Positions 54,749 through 63,847 of a stretch of DNA of 64,000 nt are shown here, in pieces. Origin of the DNA: CAVTHW01 sp963734625 (lineage in GTDB: Bacteria > Acidobacteriota > Terriglobia > Bryobacterales > Bryobacteraceae); assembly GCA_963734625.1 (NCBI GenBank), contig CAVTHW010000016.1, positions 124,001-188,000 on the forward strand, written 5' to 3'. The notes beneath the pieces were generated by a model. The model saw only the letters and a program-made list of their open reading frames with translations. It did not search any database and was not told where the DNA came from. Every line of letters starts with the position of its first letter. Position 1 is the first letter of the stretch. Both the position numbers and the translations under genes were made by a program.

Positions 54749-56017
54749 GTGGGTGTCAGGGTAAGCGTCTTTTCGAATGACGAAGCGCTCTTCAGGCTTT
54801 GCCGCGAGATTCTGTCCGAGACATTCGGCTCGGAGTGGACGCTCACCGCGGGGACACCCGGCCACGTGCCCGAGGGCGATGACCTGTGCGTCTGGGACTT
54901 CATCCCCGGGGCAACCGTCCTTCCTCAGGACCTGGAACCGTCACACCTGTGGAGGCACTGGTTTGTTCTGCAGCGAAGACACCTGAGTAAGCTTCGCGAG
55001 TTGATGGGCACCTCCGATCTCAACGTGTTGTTGAAGCCGGTGGCGCGCGCCACGCTTCGGGCTTTTCTGAGCGGCGCCAAGCAGCAAACGTCAGAACCGC
55101 AGGAGGAGTCCGCCGGCCGCATCGATGCGTTACGGGGAGAGCGGGACCTGATGCTGCAGTTTCTGATTCAGGCCAATCTCAAGCTGCAGGAATACGATCA
55201 GGAGAGAAACAACTTTCTGGCGCGCTCGGTGCACGACTTTCGCGCGCCTCTGACCGCCATCGGCGGTTATTGCGGTCTGCTGCTGGAAGAGGAACTCGGC
55301 CCGCTGACAGAGGAACAGCGGGAGGTGCTGGGACGGATGCAGAACAGCACCATCCGGCTGTCGCGTCTCAGCGACGCGATGTTCCAGCTCAGCATCCCAC
55401 AGGGCGCCGGTAAGACGCTGACGCTGGAGAAGACGGACATTCGCAACTGCGTCGAGCAAGCGCTGCATGAGGTCGCTCTGCGGATTGAAGACAAGCGGAT
55501 TTCGATTACGGTCGACATCGAACCTCCGCCGGATGGCCTGCTGTTCGCGAAATCACAGATGGAGCAGACGCTGGTCAACCTGCTGGACAATGCGTGCAAG
55601 TTCACTCCGCGCGACGGCACAATCGAGATCAAGGGATATCCCTTCTTCTGGGATCGCAGGGGCGGGCAGACGGCGTCGCTGAACTCGGCGTCCGACCGGC
55701 GCGTCAAGCAGAACGAGGTTTTCAACTCGTTCCGGGTGGACATCAGCGATTCCGGCCCGGCAATTCCCGCGCCGCACATCAACAAGATCTTTGAGGAGTA
55801 CACGTCCTATGCAGGCGGCCAGGACCGGTCTGGGGCAGGACTCGGCCTGGCCATCTGCCGCATGATCCTGCATCAGCACTGCGGACGCATCTGGGCCGAC
55901 TGCAAGCCAGAAGGCGCCGTGTTCTCTTTCGTTCTCCCGCTTCAGCACGTCGAAGCGCGCTCCGCCGGGACGGAAATCGGAGTGGCGCGTGCCGGGATTG
56001 GATCGGTGAAGGACTGA
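54749..56017 (+). CDS. histidine kinase with N-terminal receiver-like domain
   Basis: 422 residues. The first 115 residues resemble a receiver fold, with Asp in Cys-Val-Trp-Asp-Phe and Lys in Leu-Leu-Lys-Pro-Val. A helix at about 125-160 leads to the HisKA box Ser-Val-His-Asp-Phe-Arg-Ala-Pro-Leu with His at about 162. The ATP domain has an N-box (Asn-Leu-Leu-Asp-Asn-Ala) and the Gly-Ala-Gly-Leu-Gly-Leu lid near 361. No membrane segment, so it is cytosolic. It overlaps the response regulator gene by 1 bp. Confidence 0.85.
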   Translation: MGVRVSVFSNDEALFRLCREILSETFGSEWTLTAGTPGHVPEGDDLCVWDFIPGATVLPQDLEPSHLWRHWFVLQRRHLSKLRELMGTSDLNVLLKPVARATLRAFLSGAKQQTSEPQEESAGRIDALRGERDLMLQFLIQANLKLQEYDQERNNFLARSVHDFRAPLTAIGGYCGLLLEEELGPLTEEQREVLGRMQNSTIRLSRLSDAMFQLSIPQGAGKTLTLEKTDIRNCVEQALHEVALRIEDKRISITVDIEPPPDGLLFAKSQMEQTLVNLLDNACKFTPRDGTIEIKGYPFFWDRRGGQTASLNSASDRRVKQNEVFNSFRVDISDSGPAIPAPHINKIFEEYTSYAGGQDRSGAGLGLAICRMILHQHCGRIWADCKPEGAVFSFVLPLQHVEARSAGTEIGVARAGIGSVKD

Positions 56018-57550
56018 TGCCTGTGCCCCAAAATGGCTCCACGATACTTCTGGCGGAAGACGATCTGGAAGTGCGCACCTACCTCGAGACGGCCCTCCGG
56101 TGTCAGGGATATGTGGTCGAAATCGCGCAGGACGGAGAAGAGGCGCTGGCTTACCTGCAGTCCAGCCGCACGCCCGTCGCGGCAGTGGTGATGGACGTCA
56201 TCATGCCGCGCCGGGACGGGATCGACGCGCTGAAGGAGATACGCCGCTTCAATTCGGACGTCCCGGTGATCATGATGTCGGGGACGTCATCGCCGATTAA
56301 TGTGGTCGAGGCGATGAAGAACGGCGCGAACGATTTCATCCCCAAGCCGATCAACCCGGAGGATCTCCGCAAAGCATTGAAGACGGCCCTCAGCCGCAGG
56401 CCGCCGGCCGCGGGCGTCCGGGATGAGCCTGCGGCCGCGCCGGCGAACGGGAAGGTGTTCTTTGGTTCTTCCCGGTGCATGCAGGAATTGCAGAGCCTGA
56501 TCGGCCAGATCGGCTGGTCTGAAGCGCCCGTGCTGATCCAGGGAGAGACGGGGGTCGGCAAGGAGGTGTTCGCCCGCGAACTGCACGCGCACTCTCCGCG
56601 CGCGAAACGGCCATTTCTTAAGCTTAACTGCGCTGCTCTTCCTTCGGAACTGGTGGAGAGCGAGCTGTTCGGCTACGAGCGGGGGGCCTTCACCGGGGCC
56701 TTTCAGCGGAAGCCGGGGATGTTTGAGCAGGCCGATGGCGGCACGATCATGCTGGATGAGATCGGCGACATGGATTTCAAGCTGCAGGCCAAGCTGTTGC
56801 AGGTACTGCAAGACCACGAGTTCCAGCGCCTCGGGGGAAAGGGCTGCATCAAGGTGGACGTACGCGTGATTGCTGCCACCCACCGCGACCTTGAACGGGA
56901 CATCGCCGAGGAGAGGTTTCGTGAGGACCTCTTCTACCGGCTTAACGTAGTCAGCGTCCGCGTGCCTCCTTTGCGCGAACGCAGGGACGATATTGCGGCG
57001 ATGACGGAGTTTCTGACCCGGAAACACGCCACGGCGGGCGCGGCGCCCCCGCCGATGCCAGCCATCGCTGCAGGAGATGTTTCTGGCGTACGACTGGCCC
57101 GGAAACATCCGCGAGCTCGAGAACGTGATTCGCAAGTTTCTGATCTTCCGGGATGCGACGGTGATCGAACGGGACTTTCAGCTCAGGCTGGCACGGAAGC
57201 CCGTCCAGCGCGCGGCGCTGCCTGACCAGACCGTGGCGACTTTCCCGCCGCCGCTCGAGGTTCAGGGACAATGGGCCGATGACGCCGGGAGTCTGAACGA
57301 AGCGGGCGCCGGGGTGACTCCCGTGCTTCAGCAGGTGGCCCAGGCAAAACGGGAGGCTGAGCGATTGGCTATCCTGGCCGCACTGAAATCCACGAACTGG
57401 AATCGAAGGCAGGCATCGGCGCTGCTACAGATCGACTACAAGGCCCTGCTGTACAAGATGAAGGTGCTGTCGATCAAGAGGGAGAAGGCGGCCGCACCCA
57501 AGCCAGTGAGCAGTGAAGTGCTCGGTCGAGCGGTTGCTTCACAGAACTGA
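56017..57550 (+). CDS. NtrC-type sigma-54 response regulator (frameshifted)
   Basis: About 510 residues. Receiver with Asp60 in Val-Val-Met-Asp-Val-Ile-Met and Lys in Ile-Pro-Lys-Pro-Ile. AAA domain: Walker A Gly-Glu-Thr-Gly-Val-Gly-Lys-Glu near 174, and the sigma-54 contact loop Gly-Ala-Phe-Thr-Gly-Ala near 223. A shift at about 57060 leads to Trp-Pro-Gly-Asn-Ile-Arg-Glu-Leu and a Fis-type helix-turn-helix at the end. It pairs with the kinase encoded immediately upstream. Confidence 0.85.
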
Positions 57551-57633
57551 TGCTGCGCCCCTGGCGCCAAACCGAATCGCCCGAACACAAAAAGCTGGCG
57601 CTGTGGAGACAGCGCCGGTACCAGGCGAAGATG

Positions 57634-57677
57634 TAAGCTTAGCGGTAAGCCTGTCTGCACCCGTGGTTTATAGGTGG
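57634..57677 (+). repeat. 44-bp inverted repeat, left arm
   Basis: 39 of 44 bases match the reverse complement of 58258-58301. The arms enclose a 580-bp segment containing a decayed copy of prsR. No transposase is present. Confidence 0.85.
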
Positions 57678-57749
57678 CGATTCTGTCTCACTTGTGATCG
57701 GAAGGAACCGACGAAAACTGGGGCGCCTAGCGAGACGTTGGGGTGCCCA

Positions 57750-58240
57750 TCATGCTTCCTTTCCGATTTTGAGCTTTTCCATCAATTCGTAGAGCGTCGG
57801 CCGGCTGATGCCAAGTTCCAAGGCGGCGGAAGTGATCTTACCTCGGTGACGCCGTCGGGCGTCCTGGACCATCTTGGCGGTGACGCGCTTCCCATCCGTC
57901 AAGACCCAGGGCGCGAAGGTCAGACCGGGTTTGGAGTGCTCGACACCATAGTTGTGCAGGAAGGCCTTCGCCACGATGATGATGTCGTCCTCCCGCTCTC
58001 GCAAGGGGGGAACCGTCCCCCGACGAGCTGGAAGCGTTTCTCCTAGAGAAAGCGGAGGAACTTCACCTGCACCGCCGCCGGCAAATCACCGATCTCGTCG
58101 AGGAAGTGCCCCCTGTGCTGCGTGTTTGCCCCGGTGAACGCGCCTTTCTTGATGGCGACAAACGGGCCGCTCTGCTGTGCGCTCAGGCGATGGAGCGCCT
58201 GCCGCCAGGCGCCTCAGTTTTCGTCGGATTCACTTACGAT
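57750..58240 (-). pseudogene. decayed prsR paralogue fragment
   Basis: Minus-strand pieces match the AAA and HTH parts of the prsR gene at 59204. Gly-Ala-Phe-Thr-Gly-Ala and Phe-Leu-Asp-Glu-Ile-Gly-Asp-Leu appear near 58110, and Arg-Glu-Asp-Asp with the helix-turn-helix Ile-Ser-Arg-Pro-Thr-Leu-Tyr-Glu near 57800. Internal segments are deleted (the 'Asn-Cys-Asn-Ser' region, the Trp-Pro-Gly-Asn region and a linker before the HTH), and stops interrupt it. It keeps the normal C-terminal end that the active prsR lacks. Confidence 0.75.
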
Positions 58241-58257
58241 CACAATGGGACAAATCC

Positions 58258-58301
58258 CCACCCGTAAACCACAGGTGCAGAAAGGCTTACCGCCAAGCTT
58301 A
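58258..58301 (-). repeat. 44-bp inverted repeat, right arm
   Basis: Reverse complement of 57634-57677 with five mismatches. It ends 104 bp before the sigma-54-like promoter of the VPDGG-CTERM gene. Confidence 0.85.
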
Positions 58302-58404
58302 AAACGAGGAGTGAACGGCGATGTCGAAATCCTTTACAGCATAGCCGCCGGGATCCGGCGCCGGCAGGTTCGAATGGGTCGTTGTTTCTTGGGGTTACGT
58401 CGTG

Positions 58405-58420
58405 TGGTACATGGCGTGCC
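58405..58420 (+). promoter_or_regulatory. candidate sigma-54 promoter of the VPDGG-CTERM gene
   Basis: TGGTACATGGCGTGCC has GG (-24) and GC (-12) 10 bp apart, close to the consensus TGGCAC-N5-TTGC. The predicted start lies about 20 bp before the ATG at 58451. The neighbouring prsR encodes a sigma-54 activator. Confidence 0.55.
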
Positions 58421-58450
58421 AGCACTTCGACTGGAGGTTTTGAATTTAAC

Positions 58451-59185
58451 ATGCGCATTCTCGGAATTGCTGTTTTGCTTGTGCTTGTGCTTGCTGGATC
58501 GCCGGTTTTTGCGAGCATCGTAGCCGACACCACGGCGTATCGAACGACTCCAGGGGCTCTGACACTTATCAACCTGAGTGGGGCCACACCGGGACCTGTC
58601 GATATTTTGACAGCCCTTTATGGGATTGATTTCGACCCGGGGACGGACGGCGATACGGGCGTCGTCATGGGCTCCTTGGGTGGCAAGTACGCGGCCCCGT
58701 ACGTCAACTCTGCTGGAGATGCTTGGCAAACGGAATATCTTTCATCGGGTGATGGGGGCAGCTCGATCAAGATCCATTTCACTAACCCGCAAAGCGCAAT
58801 CTCTTTCCTGTGGGGTTCCGTCGATGCCTATAACAAGATTGTTTTCGCCGGTGGCGAATTCTATACAGGTACTCAGGCTGCGACGGCTGCTGGTGCCATC
58901 GCTGACGGAAACCAATTTGAGGATGGTAGCGTTTATGTGGCGATCACTCCTGGTGCCATGTTCACGGATGTCACCATCATCAGCGACCCCTCGTATTCGT
59001 TCGAGCTTGCCGATATTCGGGCGACGACCACAAGCTTTGGGGTTCCCGACGGTGGTGTGACGCTCATGCTCCTCGGCGCCGCTCTGGTTGGTCTCGAGAC
59101 TCTGCGCCGGAAACTCCGCGCCAGTGACTCTCCCAGACCGCGTCCTGCACACTCCTTCATCTGGTTCGGTGAATGCTCGGCATAG
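58451..59185 (+). CDS. secreted VPDGG-CTERM (VPDSG-CTERM-type) protein
   Basis: 244 residues. Signal peptide at 1-22 (Met-Arg-Ile-Leu-Gly, hydrophobic core, Ala-Ser cleavage). The middle is Gly/Thr/Asp-rich beta structure. The sorting region is Val-Pro-Asp-Gly-Gly at 198-202, a hydrophobic helix, then Arg-Arg-Lys at about 219-221: the tripartite exosortase signal. Unusually, about 23 residues follow the basic cluster, whereas such proteins normally end within a few. The start ATG 58451 has GGAGG 13 bp upstream. It is the obvious substrate of the exosortase at 62705. Confidence 0.85.
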   Translation: MRILGIAVLLVLVLAGSPVFASIVADTTAYRTTPGALTLINLSGATPGPVDILTALYGIDFDPGTDGDTGVVMGSLGGKYAAPYVNSAGDAWQTEYLSSGDGGSSIKIHFTNPQSAISFLWGSVDAYNKIVFAGGEFYTGTQAATAAGAIADGNQFEDGSVYVAITPGAMFTDVTIISDPSYSFELADIRATTTSFGVPDGGVTLMLLGAALVGLETLRRKLRASDSPRPRPAHSFIWFGECSA

Positions 59186-59203
59186 CCGCGGCCAGGTGCA
59201 CGG

Positions 59204-60590
59204 TCACCTGCCACACCGATTGCGTAACGAACGGGAACAATGCTCCCAAGCGCTGGTGGTCATCAACTCATAAAGCGTCGGCCGGCTGATGCCAAGTTCC
59301 AAGGCGGCGGAAGTGATCTTACCTTGGTGACGCCGTAGGGCATCCTGGACCATCTCCCGTTCCACACTCTCCCGCGCCTCTTTCAGCGTCTGCGGCGGCA
59401 AGGCACTCAGGGTATCGGTCAATTCCAGGTCCCGGGCGGTTACCCGTTTTCCGTCCACCATGATGACCGCCCGCCGCACCCGGTTCTGTAGCTCGCGGAC
59501 ATTTCCCGGCCAGTGGTAGAGGCTCAGGGCGCGCAGCGCGTCTGGCGTGAAGGTCAGGCTGGGCTTGGCGTACTCGGCGCCACAGCTGCGAAGAAACGCC
59601 TTGGCCGCCAACTTGACGTCGTCCCCGCGCTCCCGCAGAAGCGGGACCTTGACTACTAGTACGGCCAGGCGGAAATACAGGTCTTCGCGAAACTTGCCGC
59701 CGGCAACGCACTCCCGCAGGTCCCGGTTCGTGGCCGCGAGCACGCGGGCGTCGCTCTGAATCTCCTGCCGGCCGCCGACGCGCTGGAAGCACTTCTCCTG
59801 GAGAAAGCGCAGAAGCTTCACCTGGACCGACGCCGGCAGCTCACCGATCTCGTCGAGGAAGAGCGTGCCTCGCGCGGCGGTTTCGATGTGCCCCCGGCGC
59901 TGCGTGTTTGCCCCGGTGAACGCGCCTTTCTCGTGAGCCGAAGAGTTCGCTCTCGAGCAGGTTCTCCGGGATCGAGTTGCAATTGATGGCGACGAACGGG
60001 CCGCTCTGCTGTGCGCTCCGCCTGTGAAGCGCCTGGGCCACCATTTCCTTGCCGGTGCCGCTTTCGCCCAGAATCAGCACCGGGGCGCTCGTGGGGGCCA
60101 CCTTGCGAATGAAGTCGAACACGGCCTGCATCTGCGGACTCGCGCCCAGCATGTTCTCGAAGACATCGGCCGGGGCGCTCGAGTGCATGGCGCGGTATTC
60201 CTGCTCGAGTTCCGCCAGATACACGCAACGCTGCAGCACGAGCCTGAGCTCGTCCATCTCCACCGGCTTACAGAGAAAATCGTAGGCACCGGCTCCGACG
60301 GCACGCAGCGCATTTTGCTTGTCGCCCTGGCCGGAGACGACGATTACTTTCGCCAGCGGGTCCAACGCGAGAACGGCCGAGAGCACCCCCAGTCCCTCAT
60401 CGGGATCATTGGGGCGGGGCGGCAGTCCCAGATCGAGCAGGGTCACCGTGGGGCGACTCGCAGTGAATGCGGCTAATGCACCTGCGCGGTCCCCGGCCGT
60501 GAGCAGCTCGTAATCGTTGCACAGCGCCCATTTCATCTGCGTACAAATGTCCTCGTCGTCATCGACGATCAGCAGCCTGGTTTTCGTCAT
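59204..60590 (-). CDS. prsR: PrsR-type sigma-54 response regulator (frameshifted)
   Basis: About 460 residues. Receiver with Asp53 in Leu-Leu-Asp-Leu-Gly and Lys near 109; AAA domain with Walker A Gly-Glu-Ser-Gly-Thr-Gly-Lys-Glu near 174. One extra base near 59936 breaks the Gly-Ala-Phe-Thr-Gly-Ala loop, which reads correctly in the next frame. The C-terminal helix-turn-helix reaches Leu-Tyr-Glu-Leu-Met and then diverges, ending Cys-Gly-Arg, unlike the copy at 57750. It starts 3 bp into the end of prsK. Confidence 0.88.
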
Positions 60591-62698
60591 TTCACGCTTT
60601 TGACAGGGAAGGCTACCCGAAACGTGCTACCTTTACCCGTCTCGCTTTCCACCCGGATTGTGCCCCGGTGCGCCTCGACAATCATCCGGGACTGATACAT
60701 GCCGATGCCGAGCCCGTTCTTCTTTGTGCTCTGAAAGGGGCGGAACAAGGAGTCCTTCAGGAACGCCGCGCTCATCCCGCATCCATTGTCCGCGACCGAG
60801 AGAACGACGCTGCCCCCGAGGTCCTCGGTGCGGACCAGAATGCGACCTCCCGGCCCGAGCGCGTCGCGCGCATTGAGCAGCAGGTTGGTGACGACGCTCT
60901 GGATCTGTCCGCGGTCAGCCAGCACCATGGGCAGCGGCTGTAGCTCCTTCGTCAGCTCCACGTGCGGCATGCCGTCCAGGTTGTCGAGGGCCTCGCTCAC
61001 GATCTGATTCAAATCGGCTTCGACGGGCTTGAAATCGGGCCTTTGGCGCAGGGCGGTCAAGCGGCCGATCATCTCGTCGATTCGTCGCGCCGTATTGCCA
61101 ATGCCGCGCAAGGCGTCCTCGCGAAATGCCGGATCGTCGAAATGCACCGGCAAGTTCTGTAGCATTAGGTTGAGCGACGCAGCAGCGTTCTTCAGATCGT
61201 GCACGAAGAACGCCGACATCGTCCGGAACGCCTCCATTTCCCTGGAACGCGCCACCTCGTTCGCCAGTCGCAGGTTCAACAGCACCGACGTCACCTGGTC
61301 GGCGATGCAACGCAGTAACTGCAACTGCTCGCCTGTGTAATCCGCACCATTGACGCGGTCGGCCAGAACGAGGGCGCCTAGGCTCTGTTCCCCTGACCGC
61401 AGCGGAACACACCAACGGTTGCCACCGTTCGGGAACACCGTCGAATTGAGTTGCCGCAATTCCCCGGCCCAAGGCTCGTTTACCGCTTCAAGATCGAACG
61501 GAGACGACCTCAACCGCAGTCCCGCCACAACGTCACTTGACGCTATCGCGAGCGCAGGACCGGCGCTGGCCTCGCCTCCCCGCGGCGCGGTCGACGCACC
61601 GACGATGAGTTGCTCCTTCTGCTCATCCAGCAGCCAGATGCTCACCGACAACACCTCAAAGGTTTCGGAAATCAACCTCGCGGACACGGCGCAGAGGCCG
61701 GCCTGATCCTTGACGTTGCCCAGCCGGCGCGAGAAATCGGTCCAGATCTGAGCGGAGTCGTGCTGAGCCCTTGTGAAATGGCGGCCGACGAGACCGTGAA
61801 TGCGCTGCCGCAGGCGATCGGAAAGAAGCAGCACCGCCAGTCCGGCCATTCCCAGGAGCACGACGAAGGAGACGAGTTGGAAGCTTTCCGTTCCGCCGAA
61901 ATGCCTGGCAATATTGGCGATGACCCCGACGATGAAGAGGTAGCCACCGCCGATGAGGGCCGTCAGGGACGCCCGCAGTACCGCTCTTGAGGGGTACACG
62001 TCGATCTCCGCTAATCCGGCGCGTAAGTAGGCCACGACCAGGCAGACGCATCCGATCAGGAGCGCACTCGACTCCACGCCTGACCAGCGCACGTCGTACG
62101 CGGAATAGAGAAGTTCCTGGATCCGAATGTACAGGCGCGTGCCGAAGATCAGCGCCAGGCCCAGGATCACGAACTTGATCCGCCAGCGCATCGTTCCGAC
62201 CGCCGATCGGACGGTCTGTTCCAGGTTCACCAGTATCCAAAAGCACGCAAGGAGAACGATGACGTTTGAGACATTGGCCACCGCACCAAAGCGCAGATGT
62301 ACTTCTTGGCCCGCGAGCCCTGCCGGCACGTTCTCGAGGAGCTGGCGCTGGAATCCGAGCGTTAGAACGACAGGCAGCAGCGCGACAATTGCCAGGGGGA
62401 GTCTCAACCGCGCCAGAGACTCGTGGTAATTAGGGCGCGAGTACGTCAGGCTGAAGCCAAGCCAGACCACGGGTACGAAGGACTTGACGATCAATCCGAG
62501 TGTCAGCCAGCGCAGCACTTCGGACAACTGAGCAGAGTGCAAGATGAGGCCCGTGAACAGGCTGTCGAAGCCGAGAACCACCATCCCGGCAAAGAAGTAC
62601 CACGTGACGAGCGAGGGCTTCTTCGGCAACAGACTGAGGAAAGCCAGGATCAGGCTGAAGATCGCAGCCGCCAACGGCAGTAAGGAGAAGAGCGTCAC
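60587..62698 (-). CDS. prsK: PrsK-type membrane sensor histidine kinase
   Basis: 703 residues, intact. Nine or so membrane helices over residues 1-300 match the PrsK input domain. A GAF-like domain follows at about 330-480. The HisKA box has Phe-Phe-Val-His-Asp-Leu-Lys-Asn with His near 499. The ATP domain has Asn-Leu-Leu-Leu-Asn-Ala, Asp-Asn-Gly-Cys-Gly-Met and Gly-Leu-Gly-Ile-Gly-Met. It phosphorylates PrsR; the pair controls PEP-CTERM protein genes in other bacteria. The GTG start lies 6 bp after the exosortase stop. Confidence 0.9.
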   Translation of the reverse strand: MTLFSLLPLAAAIFSLILAFLSLLPKKPSLVTWYFFAGMVVLGFDSLFTGLILHSAQLSEVLRWLTLGLIVKSFVPVVWLGFSLTYSRPNYHESLARLRLPLAIVALLPVVLTLGFQRQLLENVPAGLAGQEVHLRFGAVANVSNVIVLLACFWILVNLEQTVRSAVGTMRWRIKFVILGLALIFGTRLYIRIQELLYSAYDVRWSGVESSALLIGCVCLVVAYLRAGLAEIDVYPSRAVLRASLTALIGGGYLFIVGVIANIARHFGGTESFQLVSFVVLLGMAGLAVLLLSDRLRQRIHGLVGRHFTRAQHDSAQIWTDFSRRLGNVKDQAGLCAVSARLISETFEVLSVSIWLLDEQKEQLIVGASTAPRGGEASAGPALAIASSDVVAGLRLRSSPFDLEAVNEPWAGELRQLNSTVFPNGGNRWCVPLRSGEQSLGALVLADRVNGADYTGEQLQLLRCIADQVTSVLLNLRLANEVARSREMEAFRTMSAFFVHDLKNAAASLNLMLQNLPVHFDDPAFREDALRGIGNTARRIDEMIGRLTALRQRPDFKPVEADLNQIVSEALDNLDGMPHVELTKELQPLPMVLADRGQIQSVVTNLLLNARDALGPGGRILVRTEDLGGSVVLSVADNGCGMSAAFLKDSLFRPFQSTKKNGLGIGMYQSRMIVEAHRGTIRVESETGKGSTFRVAFPVKSVK

Positions 62699-62704
62699 GT
62701 GTTC

Positions 62705-63652
62705 TCAGCCTGGCGGGTTCAGCCGCTGCTCCTGGCGCCGCAACCACCACAACAGCAGGAACAGGGGAACCAGGGATAGGGCGAAAAATAAGGGGCCACC
62801 CCGGCGGTGAATCACGCTGTCGATCATGTGGGGTCCAACATGCACGCAAAGCAGTCCGATGACGAGGATCCGGAACCCGTTCCGCAAGATCCCGAGCGGA
62901 ATCACGAAGGCCACCAGCACGATCCTTCGCCACCGGGTTCTCAGAAAGAGATGGGACGCCAGCAGACCGGCGATGAACAGCACCCAACTGGAGCGGATCC
63001 CGCTGCACTCCTGGGCCACCCGGAGCACGATCCCGGGCAGTTGGAACACCGTACCTTGGCGAAACAGTGGGGTCCCAGCCACGGCGAAAAACAGGGCGGC
63101 GGCCTCCGCGGATGCGAGTGCGGAAGCCTTTTCCAGCCAATCCACCGCAGCGTCCGGCAACGGAACCATGAAAATCAGGAACGCGAAGGGAAAGGCCGCA
63201 GCGACCATCCATTTCGAGCCGAAAAACAGAAACCCACCGGCTGCGACGAAACTCGCAAACGCGAGGGCCATCAGGGCCAGTCCATCGTTGATACTCAAGC
63301 TCCCACGCCACACGCTCCCTGCAGCCAGTGCCGCGATTCCGATTCCACCCAGCGTGACCGTTCCGGCAATCGAACTGCGATAGGCAGCCAAGAGCCGCCC
63401 CCGCCGGATGTAAAGCAGGTAACCGGTGATAAACGGCACCAGGAGGATGTGCGAATGCAGCTCGCTCTGGGCGGCGTACAGCGTCAGCTTGATGAGTGGT
63501 TGAATGAACGCCAGCGTCAAGAAAACTAAGTAGCCAGCGCAGCCGACCATCCGCAACCGCTGCGGACCCGGCAGGTCCCGCCACGTCGCCGACCCGCCAC
63601 CGCGCTGGTCGACGGCTGACGCGACAATAGCCTTTCCTCGTTCGGATGCCAT
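62705..63652 (-). CDS. exosortase, VPDSG-CTERM-type (XrtC-like)
   Basis: 315 residues, intact. Eight membrane helices. The triad: Cys at about 216 in Ala-Gln-Glu-Cys-Ser-Gly-Ile-Arg-Ser, Arg near 259 in Asn-Gly-Phe-Arg-Ile-Leu-Val, His near 284 in Ile-His-Arg-Arg-Gly-Gly. The Ile-Arg after the Cys region, versus Ile-His in the two tandem copies at 40-42 kb, separates it from them. It is first in the exosortase-prsK-prsR operon and its likely substrate is encoded 3.5 kb downstream. Confidence 0.9.
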   Translation of the reverse strand: MASERGKAIVASAVDQRGGGSATWRDLPGPQRLRMVGCAGYLVFLTLAFIQPLIKLTLYAAQSELHSHILLVPFITGYLLYIRRGRLLAAYRSSIAGTVTLGGIGIAALAAGSVWRGSLSINDGLALMALAFASFVAAGGFLFFGSKWMVAAAFPFAFLIFMVPLPDAAVDWLEKASALASAEAAALFFAVAGTPLFRQGTVFQLPGIVLRVAQECSGIRSSWVLFIAGLLASHLFLRTRWRRIVLVAFVIPLGILRNGFRILVIGLLCVHVGPHMIDSVIHRRGGPLFFALSLVPLFLLLWWLRRQEQRLNPPG

Positions 63653-63847
63653 TCAGTGGCCCGGATTTAGCACAGGCGTTCGTGATGCCGCTTTGGTTGA
63701 TGTTCGGCAACGCCCATCCGAGCGACAGTTATCTCAACCTCAAACCCTATCACAGTTGGTATGCGCGGTGAAGGGCTGGGTCGGTCTATCGGTACTAGTG
63801 GCCTGTCGTGGTGAGTTCGTTAGCATGGCGGCACCCGGCGGCGGACA
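63653..63847. other. short gap before transposase
   Basis: 195 bp. A 28-codon open frame at 63685-63771 (ending Tyr-His-Ser-Trp-Tyr-Ala-Arg) is protein-like in composition but too short to assign. Confidence 0.3.
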
